Of a DNA stretch of 64,000 bases, positions 10,978 to 21,335 are shown piece by piece. This DNA comes from Coffea arabica. Taxonomy: Eukaryota > Streptophyta > Magnoliopsida > Gentianales > Rubiaceae. Positions within the stretch are counted from its first letter, which is position 1; every line of letters begins with the position of its first letter. The stretch covers positions 8,564,501 through 8,628,500 of the forward strand of contig NC_092323.1 in NCBI RefSeq assembly GCF_036785885.1, read 5' to 3'. The notes beneath the pieces are model-generated. The model worked only from the letters and a program-made list of their open reading frames with translations, had not been told where the DNA came from and ran no database searches. The position numbers and the translations under genes are program-made.

Positions 10978-11743
10978 AGTCAGAAAGGAGTATCCCTTGT
11001 GGGGTTTGTCCCTTCATCTGATACTGTTTTGACTGAGGTAACATGCCAGATGGTATCACACATTCTTCGTGGAGCTACTTATAATGTGATGCGAGAATTT
11101 GGACGACATGCTTGTCCTTCTAAATAATCTTGACATCAGAAACGATATTATGCTATCATTGGATAAGAAATTATCGGAATATTTAAATATATGAATTTGC
11201 ACAAGTAAATCAAGTTCCTTCTTACTTCCCATTCTAATCATCTGTAAAGGTTTAGAACTCAAATTGCCTTGGCATCCTATTATTATTATTTCCTTCACTT
11301 TTTCAGGATGAGCCTGAAAGGAACTTGAATCCCTTCCCCTTCTTTAATAGAAACTTTCAAACGAAATTTCTGTGCCTAAATACCAGTCATGTGATTAGAA
11401 TTTAGAACATGCTCAGGTTGAATGATTACAACATAGATAAAACATTCCTACCACAATACTTACATAATAAAAGCAGGATGTTTGCCAGAGTAAGCTTCAT
11501 CATTAAACATTTAAATGTGTTAGTATCCTCGTATGCCTCAACCAGAGAAGTTATGAAAAAGCAAATAAGGGACAACATTTCATGTGCATTTCTAATCCAC
11601 TAAGCAACTGTAGGTAAAAGAATATCAGAAGGTAATCAAAAACCCCTGAAACAGCCAAACAAGTAGGATGTACGTGATCCTCTAACTATTCTTTCCTTAG
11701 CTGGTAACATGCTTCTTCATAGCATGCTTCTTCAGACAACAGC
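10978..11743. other. Intergenic between two convergent genes
   Basis: Holds the 3' ends of the plus-strand epimerase and the minus-strand syntaxin. AT-rich; short frames here show no recognisable protein. Confidence 0.6.
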
Positions 11744-12652
11744 TCAGGAAGTCAATAGGGCAATTAAGCACACCAGCAAGATGATCAGTCCCACAGCCAG
11801 CACCCATAAAATCCACTTGTTACCCTTTTTCTTCATCTGCTTAGCATAAAAGAGACTATTGGTTCCACCACTGACAAAGCTTCCAGCAACGGCAACATTG
11901 TGCTCAATATCATCAACCTGCTCACCTTGAGCCTCAACCAGAACAGCCATATCAAGAAACACTTGATGAAGCTTGTTCAAACTTCTTTGAATATCCATCA
12001 CAGCTTCATGCCTCTCTTTGTTCTCCAGATTTAATTCCATCTTTCCTTCAACATTTTCAATTTTCCCATTTCCAGATACCATCTTTTCAATCACTTCTTC
12101 ACTTGGTACCTCACCAGTAGCATTATAGTACCTTCTCCTAAGACTATCTTTGTAATCTGAGAGAATGGTATCCCTCAAATCTTGAAACTCACACATAATG
12201 TCCCTAAGCTTGACCCTTAATCCATTAGTAGTTGCCATTCTGATTCGATCAACAGCACTGCCTTCTGCATACTCTACTGAAATCTTCCGGTTGGCCTTAT
12301 TTGATTTATCCAGTGCTTCAAGTCTTGCCTTGACAATCTTGGCTTTACGAAGAACAGCAACCATGTCAGAATCCATCCGATCTCGAAGCCCTCTAAGAAT
12401 TTTGGCACTGTGGGTGATCTTTGACTCTTCATTCAAACCTTGAAGATCAATTAAGAGATTAGTGATCTCTTCCATATCACCCTTAATTACTTGGACTTCT
12501 TGAAAGAATTGAGAAAGATTAGTATTATCTGCGTCAATCCGGCAAACTTGGCCATTTTCTATGTCAATATCATTCTCGGCTTCAATATCCATCCGGGCTT
12601 GTTTCTTCAATTCAACATAACTTAGAAACGACTTCGTCATTAGATCATTCAT
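11744..12652 (-). CDS. SYP112: Syntaxin, plant SYP11 group (SYP112-like Qa-SNARE)
   Basis: Membrane-fusion t-SNARE of the plasma membrane or cell plate. A single-exon frame of 302 residues starts MNDLMTKSFLSYVELKK, the N-terminus shared by SYP111 and SYP112. A longer frame reaches 12676 only by using a TTG, so the ATG at 12652 is preferred. The N-terminal Habc bundle is followed by the SNARE helix (about residues 205-260: ERHEAVMDIQRSLNKLHQVF), with the zero-layer Gln in VEAQGEQVDDIE. A Lys-rich stretch and a hydrophobic tail anchor (WILWVLAVGLIILLVCLIALL) end the protein. The sequence resembles SYP112 more than KNOLLE/SYP111, judged from memory of both. A likely splice acceptor at 12685-12687 just upstream suggests a 5' UTR intron. 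Confidence 0.93.
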   Translation of the reverse strand: MNDLMTKSFLSYVELKKQARMDIEAENDIDIENGQVCRIDADNTNLSQFFQEVQVIKGDMEEITNLLIDLQGLNEESKITHSAKILRGLRDRMDSDMVAVLRKAKIVKARLEALDKSNKANRKISVEYAEGSAVDRIRMATTNGLRVKLRDIMCEFQDLRDTILSDYKDSLRRRYYNATGEVPSEEVIEKMVSGNGKIENVEGKMELNLENKERHEAVMDIQRSLNKLHQVFLDMAVLVEAQGEQVDDIEHNVAVAGSFVSGGTNSLFYAKQMKKKGNKWILWVLAVGLIILLVCLIALLTS

Positions 12653-14135
12653 CTTAATCACATCAATCTCTCCCAAGACCGAACCTGAAAAGTAGTTCTT
12701 GAATTAAATAACATAATTCACTTGTGTAATGTGTGAGAAACAGAGACAATAAATGTAGTTGTCTAAACCGTAAATCATGCTCGTACCCTTTGGAAGTATG
12801 TGAAATTGAAGATCAATTTCTTGAAATTCTGGCGTTAACTATAATCACTTGCCACAACTCACAACCCTGTAAATAACAGAGAGAACACAACATTTGCAGT
12901 AAAGTTCTTCATTTCTTCAAAGAGATTAAACATAAAACTGAAAAATATTGTAAATAAATTCAAGAAACTTGTTACTAAAACTTGATAAAACAGCAAGTGA
13001 CTGACAAGAGGGTTGATTGACGCTGGAGAGCAAAAGGGTTGATATCTCTTTTGATAGAAGTCGGCCTCTGTTTTTTCTGATTCCACGGGGGTTTATGAGG
13101 GCACAGCACACACTAAAATTTTAAAAGGCAGATAGAGGAAGGCTGTGATCAATCGGTTTTTGTATTTGAAATTTTTGTTGTTAGGATAGCCGTTGTATTC
13201 CGCGTACCGCTCAAAGTCGGTTAGTTAGTTTCTTTAATCCTGAAAAGGAAAAAAAAAAGGCCATAACCGTTCAGAGTCTGCAAAATGCGCTTATATACGA
13301 CGTTATCTGCATTTATTGTTTTCTCATTTTTGCTTTCTTGTCTCTTTTTTTTTTTAACTGACATTTACCTGTGAACCCAGATTGATGAAAAAACTATTTT
13401 TCGAGAAAATGAAATGTTGATGGGCCAATTCTGAACGAAGAAAACGTGTAATTTTCAGCATGGACGTCATTCCGTTTTACACAAGGGAAGAAAAAGAAAA
13501 AGAAAAAGAAGTAAAGACACTTTTCTTCAGATTACATCAGCACCTGGTTCAATTGTTCCTCCCAGAAAATAAATGAAGTTCTTTTATTTTGTAAGAAAGT
13601 TTCTCGCGTCTTTTGCAGAAGTAATGCGTACTAGGATGTCTAGTTCAAGAATATATTGTACCAAAGTCCCCAAAAAAAAAAACGAACATATGAAGAATAG
13701 GAAAAGAAAAAAAAAATAGATGTAAATGTACTGCCGACCTGTTTTTAGATGCCACCAGTTATGAGTTTTTACAGAATTTTCCTGTTCGAAATCACTTGAG
13801 AACAGCTAAGATCGTCTAACAGCTCCAGGGAAAAGTGTAAAATTTTTGGTGTTCCTTCCCCAAAATAAATGACCTATTTATACAGAATGCAACTAAAGTG
13901 AACCAAATTACAGAAAGTTGCTATGAAACCAGATGAGTTATTGTCCAACACTGTCGGATATTTTAACCACGTAAAACTCTAAGCCGCATGGTGGTGATTC
14001 TTGAAGAACTCCACATCATTTGCGTGACGTAAAAAGCCATCTCTACTCTGTTCCAGCTGATAAAAGAAGAAAACAAACGCGAAGCCCTTAGATTCAGTAT
14101 GGACTCCGATGAAAACACATGCCTGACCTTCAAAC
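12653..14135. other. Intergenic: syntaxin 5' region and CoaD 3' flank
   Basis: Contains the 5' UTR and promoter of the syntaxin and the 3' UTR of the CoaD gene. Purine-rich and A-rich tracts occur around 13,490-13,720. No protein-coding frame is convincing. Confidence 0.55.
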
Positions 14136-15995
14136 TTAGATTTTCTTGATCTTATCAGCCTCAAGCTTCCTCAATGCCGTGGAGCTCAGCTTGTCTCCAC
14201 TAGATTCTTCGGAGACCAGATCAACAACTTCAATCTGCTTAAAACTATCAAGTGAATCTTTAATAGTATAGCGACTACCCTAACGCCAATAACGCAATTT
14301 CGAGTGGTACGTTGAATATCAAACCTTTAGTTGCGAAAGGCCTCTTTCAGCTCTCTTCCTGTTAACTGAAAGTCCACCAGGTATTGTCTCCTTGCTGTCA
14401 GAATAACAACTCAAAGTTACTTTTTACTTCAATGTAAAAATTCTAGGAAACAAAAATGTATACTTGTAAAGCTCTCCAATCAAAATCTTTCAAAATACAT
14501 GAATTATGATACGAGAACCCAATGCATAGATCCTCACACCACAGTTACGACAAGATAAGTATCATGCGACATGAAATGATTTCCCAATCTCAGTTTTGGA
14601 GTCAGATAAGAAACAAAAAAGTTTATGCTCGTGGTAATCATGAGAGAACATGTATAAGATTTGCAAGAAGCAATATTGTATTTGTACTTTGAAGGGAAAA
14701 AAAAGGAAAGGGGGAGTGGGAACCAATTGTCCTGTCAGCCCACAGCATTTTCCAACAATTCTACATCAGCCACATGAACTTTGTTGCCCCTATTCATCAA
14801 ATTCATGTATAATCAATTCTAAAATGAAAAAAAAAAAAAAAAAATCGCTGACATAGAAGTTCAGACCAGAAACCCCAGAAAAGAGAATTTTTCTCTTGAA
14901 TGGATATCAAAGCCATAAAATAATTGAAGTTAAATCTCCTAAATCTTAAAAGGAAATAGAATAAGCAAAAAAGCCCAAAAAACTTGATGATGGTACAGAC
15001 CTGACAACAATGGCCTCCAAATTCTCATCAACTATTGAAGGGCCATAAGGATCCACTATAGGTTCCGCTTGCACCACCAGCTCCGGTTTTATAGACTAGA
15101 AGTGTCGCAGGAAAGTATACAAGTTATCAATGATGCAATGCAGTAAGTTACAATTCTTCTGCTTTACACTACAATTCTGAAGACAAAACATGAGGCAGCA
15201 GGTTTGATAATACATGACTGCTGCATTGCATATAAAAAGCTGCAATTTTATACTATAATGTATTAGCTTAACAGCCCATTCAGATATGAAAAAGCTGCAA
15301 TTTCATTACAACGAGAAGCTCAATTGACTCCTAAAAATGAGAAAGAAAATTAGACATGGTAGTATTTTGGATGCAAGTAGAAATAAATACCTTGATATAA
15401 TCTTCAACGTTCTTCATTCTTTGTTCAATAGGCTCTATCAAGTCAGCATACTGCAAAAAAAGTTAAAGCAAGAATCGAGTATCAAACAAAAGCATCAAGA
15501 CGAGTAAACAAACAACTTCACTAAATTGGTTGACGAATAGCAGAGAGGGAAATTTGTGCAATGCAGTTAGGATCCATACGATCCATCAGAGATAGTCACA
15601 GGATGAATGGTTCAAACACATTGTCAAATACCTGCTTTTTAATCAACATGGGGCCGTCACAAACGCCAATGACAATCCGATTCCGGGCCAACTCTGCAGC
15701 TGCCTATAAAATTGAACACCCCTTCATAAATCAATCAATCAATCAATCGTATCACCATTGGACACTCATCTACAAATAAGATAAGATAACACGGCCATCA
15801 GCAGTTTATAATTCAAATATGGCCACACAAAAAAAAATTCTTTAAAAGAGCATGCAGAAATGAACTATAAAACACCTTAAGGAACTGGCGATGACCGTCG
15901 TGTAAGCGATCAAAGGTGCCCCCAAGAACCACGGCGCCGTGAGAATTAGGGGCAGATATCCCTGAATTGGAGATGGGTTCATTCAAGATTGCCAT
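14136..15995 (-). CDS. COAD: Phosphopantetheine adenylyltransferase (CoA biosynthesis)
   Basis: Transfers AMP from ATP to 4'-phosphopantetheine to make dephospho-CoA, the fourth step from pantothenate. Six exons on the minus strand: 15876-15995, 15632-15703, 15391-15450, 15001-15095, 14325-14394, 14136-14234; 516 nt, 171 residues, close to the plant enzyme's usual length. The nucleotidyltransferase fold shows [18 protein letters not shown] with the (T/H)xGH motif HDGH at residues 32-35, then [11 protein letters not shown], and near the end LSSTALRK, the ISSTxxR-type motif. The start (MAILNEP) is the first ATG after an in-frame stretch lacking homology; the frame is open further upstream but has no family similarity. 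All introns obey GT-AG. Confidence 0.93.
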
Positions 15996-17699
15996 CTGAT
16001 CTCGAATATCTCGAACGAAAGCGAGTGCCTTTTTAAGGGGTCCCGAGTACAGAGGCTTTTGAGCCCCGGAGGCAAATATTTCAGTTGAGTTTGAGTAGCA
16101 AATTAGCCAAAGGAAGGCTGAGAGTTTTGAGTAGTAGTTCTGAGTTAGGTGAAGCAAAAGGCGAATTGTGGTTGACGGCTAAATAACAATGAATTGAATA
16201 TGCCAACCATCTAAAAAGTAGGAGACTTTGACATGGGATAATATTATTATTGTTAAACTTTGAAAAGAGGAAGCGCAAGAACGAGAGGCAGAGGAGAGAG
16301 AAATATGTTGTGAGGATTGGGTTTGAGCTTAAAGGCATAGTTGTGACCTGTTGATAACAACTGCTCTGCGAGAAATTGCCCTGCTCTTGAGTCTTGACAA
16401 GTCAAAACGACATCGTGGCTTATCGGCAAAGATGGGAAAGGTGAATAGTAGCGGCGGATCTAGAGCGCCATGGGTTGTACCGCTGAGTACAACCCATACG
16501 TACGCACCGCCACTTATGACTTAACCCATTTTTATTTATTTATTTATCTTTTCATCAGTGCACAAAAAAGTTCCCACCCCATTTATTAGCCCAGGCTCAG
16601 GCATCTTTTTAAAAAGAGGGCTGTCAGCAATTGAATTTTTATTAAAAAAAAAAAAGTGGCTACCAGGATTTATTTATTTTTTTTTTTTTTTTTTTTGGTG
16701 GCCTCCCCGGACACAGCAACTCAAGATTATAATAATTGTCTGGACGTTTTTTCATCAACTAATGCATTTTTTTTCCTCCCCCATGTTGGCGAAGATGGTG
16801 ATTGTCGTCAAATACATTGAACCTGGACGTCTTTCTTTCGTATCAACGTTTTTCTTTCTTTCGTTTCAAACCCACGTTGTGATTGTCAAAAATGTATCTT
16901 CCGGTTGCCATCAGATATTTCAAACTTCACCTGGATGGATGCCACTGCCAGCATGAGCATCCATAAAATAACACCTCAACTCCCTTTTAACTGAATTGCC
17001 ACGGCTGAATTTCTTATCAAGAATTCACCGAAAACTCATATGACCAAAGATGATACAGCGACATCCTAGATACGAGGTTAAAGGGGCACTTACATTACAG
17101 TGTACAAAGGAGACTAGTAAAACGCACAAAACTTAAAACTAATCTGCAAATTCAAGTACCAGAAAGAATAAATTTTTGTTTACGTCAAACGACATTTATT
17201 TAAGAAGTTAAATACACTGGTAAAAGAGTGCTTTTAAACTGAAGGTGGAAAAAAAATATTCAAGATTTCGGATTCAATCGGGATAAGGAACTCCAAGCAC
17301 TCTTGCCTTTCGCCAACTTCTTGCAAAAACGAAACCTGAATGTCTCTTCAAGAACCAGGTAGGCAAGAAACCTAGAGATGCTCATCGTCTGATCACTCTA
17401 GATTTAGTTACTTAACAGCAACAAAAGAAAACCTGTTGGAGAAAGACGACAAGTGGATATAATTCATTCAGCTAGCAAAATTACGGAACCAAGAGTACCA
17501 ACAGCTACCATTGGACAAAAATGGAATACCATACCTCAATGGAAATAATCAGAAACAAGAGTTTGCAGTTTTCGAGTAACATTAGGCCAAAATTACCTCT
17601 TGTTAGGAATCTCCACTGCCTGAAGCTGAATTCAGCTGCACAGGGCAAACAATAACTCGTGCAGCATTTCAACCCAAATCATCTAAAATTGCAAAACTT
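15996..17699. other. Intergenic: CoaD promoter and DUF829 3' flank
   Basis: Two minus-strand genes flank this stretch. It holds T-runs (about 16676-16696), a perfect short hairpin (see 16470-16497) and the 3' UTR of the DUF829 gene. Reading frames here are low-complexity and unconvincing. Confidence 0.55.
16470..16497. repeat. Perfect 11-bp inverted repeat, 6-nt loop
   Basis: Arms ATGGGTTGTAC and GTACAACCCAT are separated by CGCTGA. It could form a hairpin or be the end of a decayed transposon. It lies about 475 bp upstream of the CoaD start codon. Confidence 0.7.
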
Positions 17700-20192
17700 T
17701 TATAACTTCTTCACTGTGACCAGACACTCGCTCAAAAACCTCTCAAGCTCTGATGTATATACACTGGGAAAGGTCCGATAATGGTCAACATGAGGTGATG
17801 CACCAAAGTTGAATGCCCACACATTTTTCCCACTTCTCTTCTGTTCATCAACAAATGTCTCAACTGATGTGAATGGAATGACCTTATCAGCTGTACTATA
17901 CAGATAAAGCTGTGGGCAACAAGGCTGGTTTTTTGAAAGGACAGAGATTATCTTTGTCAACCGCCTGTTCAAAGATAGAGAACAAATAAACATGTAAATC
18001 TTGGCTTGTTCTCTCCTTCTTATGGTCTAAATGCAAAAGTGAAACCCAGGATTAGTGATATCTATTGAATTTTATGTGTTCATCTTATAGTTTTTGAGAT
18101 AAAAGAAGAGATTCAGCATATATCAGGAGTTTCTTAAATACTTACTGTTTGACATCGTTCAAGTTTAGGAGATAAGAGAAGAGCTTCTCAAATGCTGACA
18201 AAAGTAAGGTTTCAACGAACAGGGGCTCCTTTTCTCGCAACTTTGAGGTATCAACTCCACTTTCCAATTGATTTCTTCCTACACCTTCAACTGATGGATA
18301 AGATGATGAACTGTATTTCTTTAGCAGGGCTGCAGTAAATCCAGCAGCCCAGACCTACACAGGATAAAGCTGAATCTGTTACTGAGCACTATTCTTCAGA
18401 ATAATTTTGTTAAACCAAAATTATCAAAGATTTTGGGACTGAAACAAATTTTGTAACAAATGCCTGAGTTCCTCAAAATTCCGGATTTTCTTTCAGTTGT
18501 TTTGTATCAGAAAAAGTTGCAGAGTAGGATACCGAAATGGTTAACAATCAGGAAACTCCTATATTTCCACGTTTAGAAGATCCAAATGCGATCAAGAGGA
18601 GATATCAATTTGTGAAAATCAAGGCCAGCATCAGCAATTTCAAACACCATCACCAATCACAAAGGATTGAGTAGAAATGGAATTCTCTTCAAGCATCATA
18701 TAATCAACAGTAAAACAACCACAAGTTTGCAAATACTTTTTTTGAAGCATTTTTTAAAGTAGCTTGCAAATACTTTATTGTTGTAACAGATCAATGTCTC
18801 CAATAACTAAATTAATCCATATACACGGTAGCAGGAAATATCTCATGAGTTCTAGTCTTTTCAAATATATGAGGCTGTAAAACAAGACAAAAATATGCTC
18901 AATTTACCATGTACATAAGATATAGACTAGTTTATCTCACAGTTTCCTTCCATAAGGAGTCAAAATTTGTTTCATTAGTAGAGGATGGGGCTACGAATAG
19001 TTATATCGTCCGGCATTAAGTTCATCAAAAGCTGAATGTGAATGTCCTTATAAATGTGATACAGCATCCAACTAAATGCAATGTACTGAAGCAAAAGGTG
19101 CTTCAACTTCATATATATGCACTTATCAATGTATTTATGTCTATCAATTAGTTCAGAAAACTGGTGAAGTCGAGCCCCAATCCTGCATTTATGAGCTGAA
19201 ATTCATTATGGATAACGAACTATGAGCAGAAATTGGATAATGAGCCAGTTTCAAGGTCCAAAATAGTGTATGCACAAACCTTGGGATCTATATTAGCGTC
19301 ACCTCCTGAATCAACAATAATTCCCTTGATTTTTTCCATTAAATCTGGCCTACTTTGCAAATTGTCAAGAATGGCACCATACCTGCTCTCAAAATTCCCA
19401 GCCAAAGAAATGTAATCAAAATGTCAAGCATATAGTACAACCAAAAAATGTAAAGCTACCTCAGTAAGATAACAGTATAGTACAACCAAAAAAGAAAGAC
19501 TCAACCTACGCAAGCCAACCAGTGTTGCTGAAGGTATGAAAAATCAAGAATCTTTCACGACCATCTTTTTCTGATTGAGCCAGCCAAGAAGCCAGCTCAA
19601 CTGCCAACCCAGAAATCCGTTCTTCTAAATTCTTCCCCAAATCAAACGAAAGCACATCTTTTACAGAAGCAACAAAGGTAACAGCATGAATACCCCTCGA
19701 ATTATACAACTCCACGTACCTCCTCAGATGCTTCGGCTTCGACCCAAGCCATCCCAACAACACTGCAGCAAAGATTGGCCCTTTATCCCCGACGACCCCA
19801 TTTTCTCTTGGGTGGATTCCATCAGGAGCGTAATTCCAGTGGAAAGATTTAGCTTTTTGGTCAGAGAAAATGCGGAAGAAGGCTGAGGTGGAGAAGAATG
19901 AGTTGAGGAGAAACTGTGGAGAATTGAGGGAAAGGGAATAGCCAAATGGGGTTGTTGAGGGGTGGTGGGGAATGTGGGCGTTTGAGAAAATAATGGAGTG
20001 GCGATTTTCGGGGTTAATAAATGAAACTGCAGGAGTTGGAATTGGGCGATGATGATGATGACGATAGTAAGGAGGAGGAGAAGGAAACAGCGTGGAAAAG
20101 GGCTTTAGAGGGAGCGGCTTTTGGAGATGGAAAAGGGAGTTGGGAAGATGGCGAGCGGAGGAATTGAATAGTATCCGGACTGAGGCTTCCAT
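17700..20192 (-). CDS. DUF829 / TMEM53-like alpha/beta-hydrolase, probably organelle-targeted
   Basis: Predicted serine hydrolase of unknown substrate. Four exons on the minus strand: 19510-20192, 19280-19382, 18146-18354, 17700-17964; 1,260 nt, 419 residues. The first about 130 residues are rich in Ser, Pro and His without acidic stretches, as in plastid or mitochondrial transit regions. The DUF829 domain begins at FAAVLLGWLGSKPKHLRRY. A nucleophile elbow HTFSNTG (S222) ends exon 1; D358 in YSTADKVIP and H390 in SPHVDHYR complete a plausible Ser-Asp-His triad. Family function is not established; TMEM53-like proteins are named after a membrane protein, but no clear membrane helix is visible here. 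A gypsy element begins only 228 bp upstream of its start codon. Confidence 0.9.
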
Positions 20193-20420
20193 TGTTGCTT
20201 TGGGGGTGAGGATAGGGAATGCTAAACAGGTCGCCGGCTGGAATTCTTGGTTTACAATTTCATTCGTTACCCAGATTTGGTTTAGACTCCAAATTTGGCT
20301 TTTGGTTGTATTCCAAGATACTGCACAATTTTTATTTTTTTTTATTTTTTGATGCCCAGATACTGCGTTAGGAATATCAAATTTTTTTTAGAGAGTTTTT
20401 TTTTTAATATATATATATAG

Positions 20421-20898
20421 TGTAGTGGGGCCCATGCCCAGGTCGGGTCGGCCATGTACGTGCGCCAGTTCGGCGTATACCTGCAGTAGCTCAGGGAGAA
20501 GGAGCCGACCTACCCGCAGGCCAGTCTGGCAGAGCAGTATGCGCGTGGCCCCTCTCCTAATGTATGGGCCTGGTGGGCTGCACCGCCCGAACTTATCGGA
20601 GCTAGATAGTGGAGCCCTAGAAGGAGTCCCGCTATGGAAGGACCCCTTGTCCTGCTGGGAAACTACCACCTCCAACCCTATAAATACCACGCGTTGCAAG
20701 GATGCAAGGTACGCTATTTTCTTGAGAGCACATTATTCACTCCGATTACGAGCTTTACTGACTTGATCGTCGGAGTTGCTCCAGGGGACCAACCCCGCCG
20801 CATCTTCGCCTACAGGTCGGCACGGCCGCCCGGTTCTCTATCAGCTAGTTCGGCAGAAACACAGCTCAGCTCGGACTTCGTTTTTGGCAGTCACATCA
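20421..20898 (+). repeat. Gypsy 5' LTR
   Basis: 478 bp. It differs from the 3' LTR at seven sites by eye (about 1.5%), all transitions. The TATA box is at 20679-20686. Confidence 0.93.
20679..20686 (+). promoter_or_regulatory. TATA box of the gypsy LTR promoter
   Basis: TATAAATA, preceded by CCAACCC, in the middle of the LTR. The same motif is present in the 3' LTR near 29887. It probably sets the U3/R border about 30 bp downstream. Confidence 0.7.
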
Positions 20899-20899
20899 A

Positions 20900-20917
20900 T
20901 TGGCGCCGTCTGTGGGA
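20900..20917 (+). other. Gypsy primer-binding site
   Basis: TTGGCGCCGTCTGTGGGA begins one base after the LTR. The TGG start matches the CCA end of a tRNA; I do not assign which tRNA. Confidence 0.75.
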
Positions 20918-20942
20918 AACACGTTACTCTTCTTCGCGAATC

Positions 20943-21335
20943 ATGCCGAGAACTAGGTCGCAGAGAAACGCTGGGGGATCCAAGGGGACGGAGCGAAGCG
21001 GCCCCCAAAACTCCCCTCGGGATCCAACGCCTGGAGAAGGAGGGGCAGGGCCCTCACGAATCCCGCCCGAACAGCTGGTTCAGACGGTGGCGGAAAACCT
21101 GCCCACCTTTGAGGCGATCATGAACTACCTCAAAGGGCAGTCGGGAGGTCAACCAGACAAGGAGCCTAAGGTACAGGGAGCAGACCTGTCAGAGTCCCGA
21201 ACTGGGAGTCCCAAGCACGGGGCCAAGCGGGCGCATCGGGAACTCATGCGTGAGCAGGTCGAGGTCGTAGAGCCCTCTCACAAAAATTCCCGAACTGAAC
21301 ATCCGGAGCCCGTCCGGAGGCTCTCCCCCCTGAAG
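20943..21335 (+). pseudogene. Gypsy Gag, N-terminal part before the frameshift
   Basis: Opens at ATG 20943 (MPRTRSQRNAGG), 24 bases after the primer site. About 130 residues, Pro/Gly/Arg-rich and hydrophilic, as in the variable start of plant gypsy Gag. The frame changes in or next to the C-run at about 21327-21333; from there the conserved Gag domain is read in another frame. The visible signature is a one-base change in a homopolymer. Confidence 0.75.

Noticed and set aside
12653-12676. Eight extra N-terminal residues on the syntaxin
   Set aside because: Would need a TTG start; the ATG giving MNDLM matches the family.
16558-16956. 132-codon frame with Phe- and Lys-rich runs
   Set aside because: Built on T- and A-homopolymers; no domain and no splice partners.
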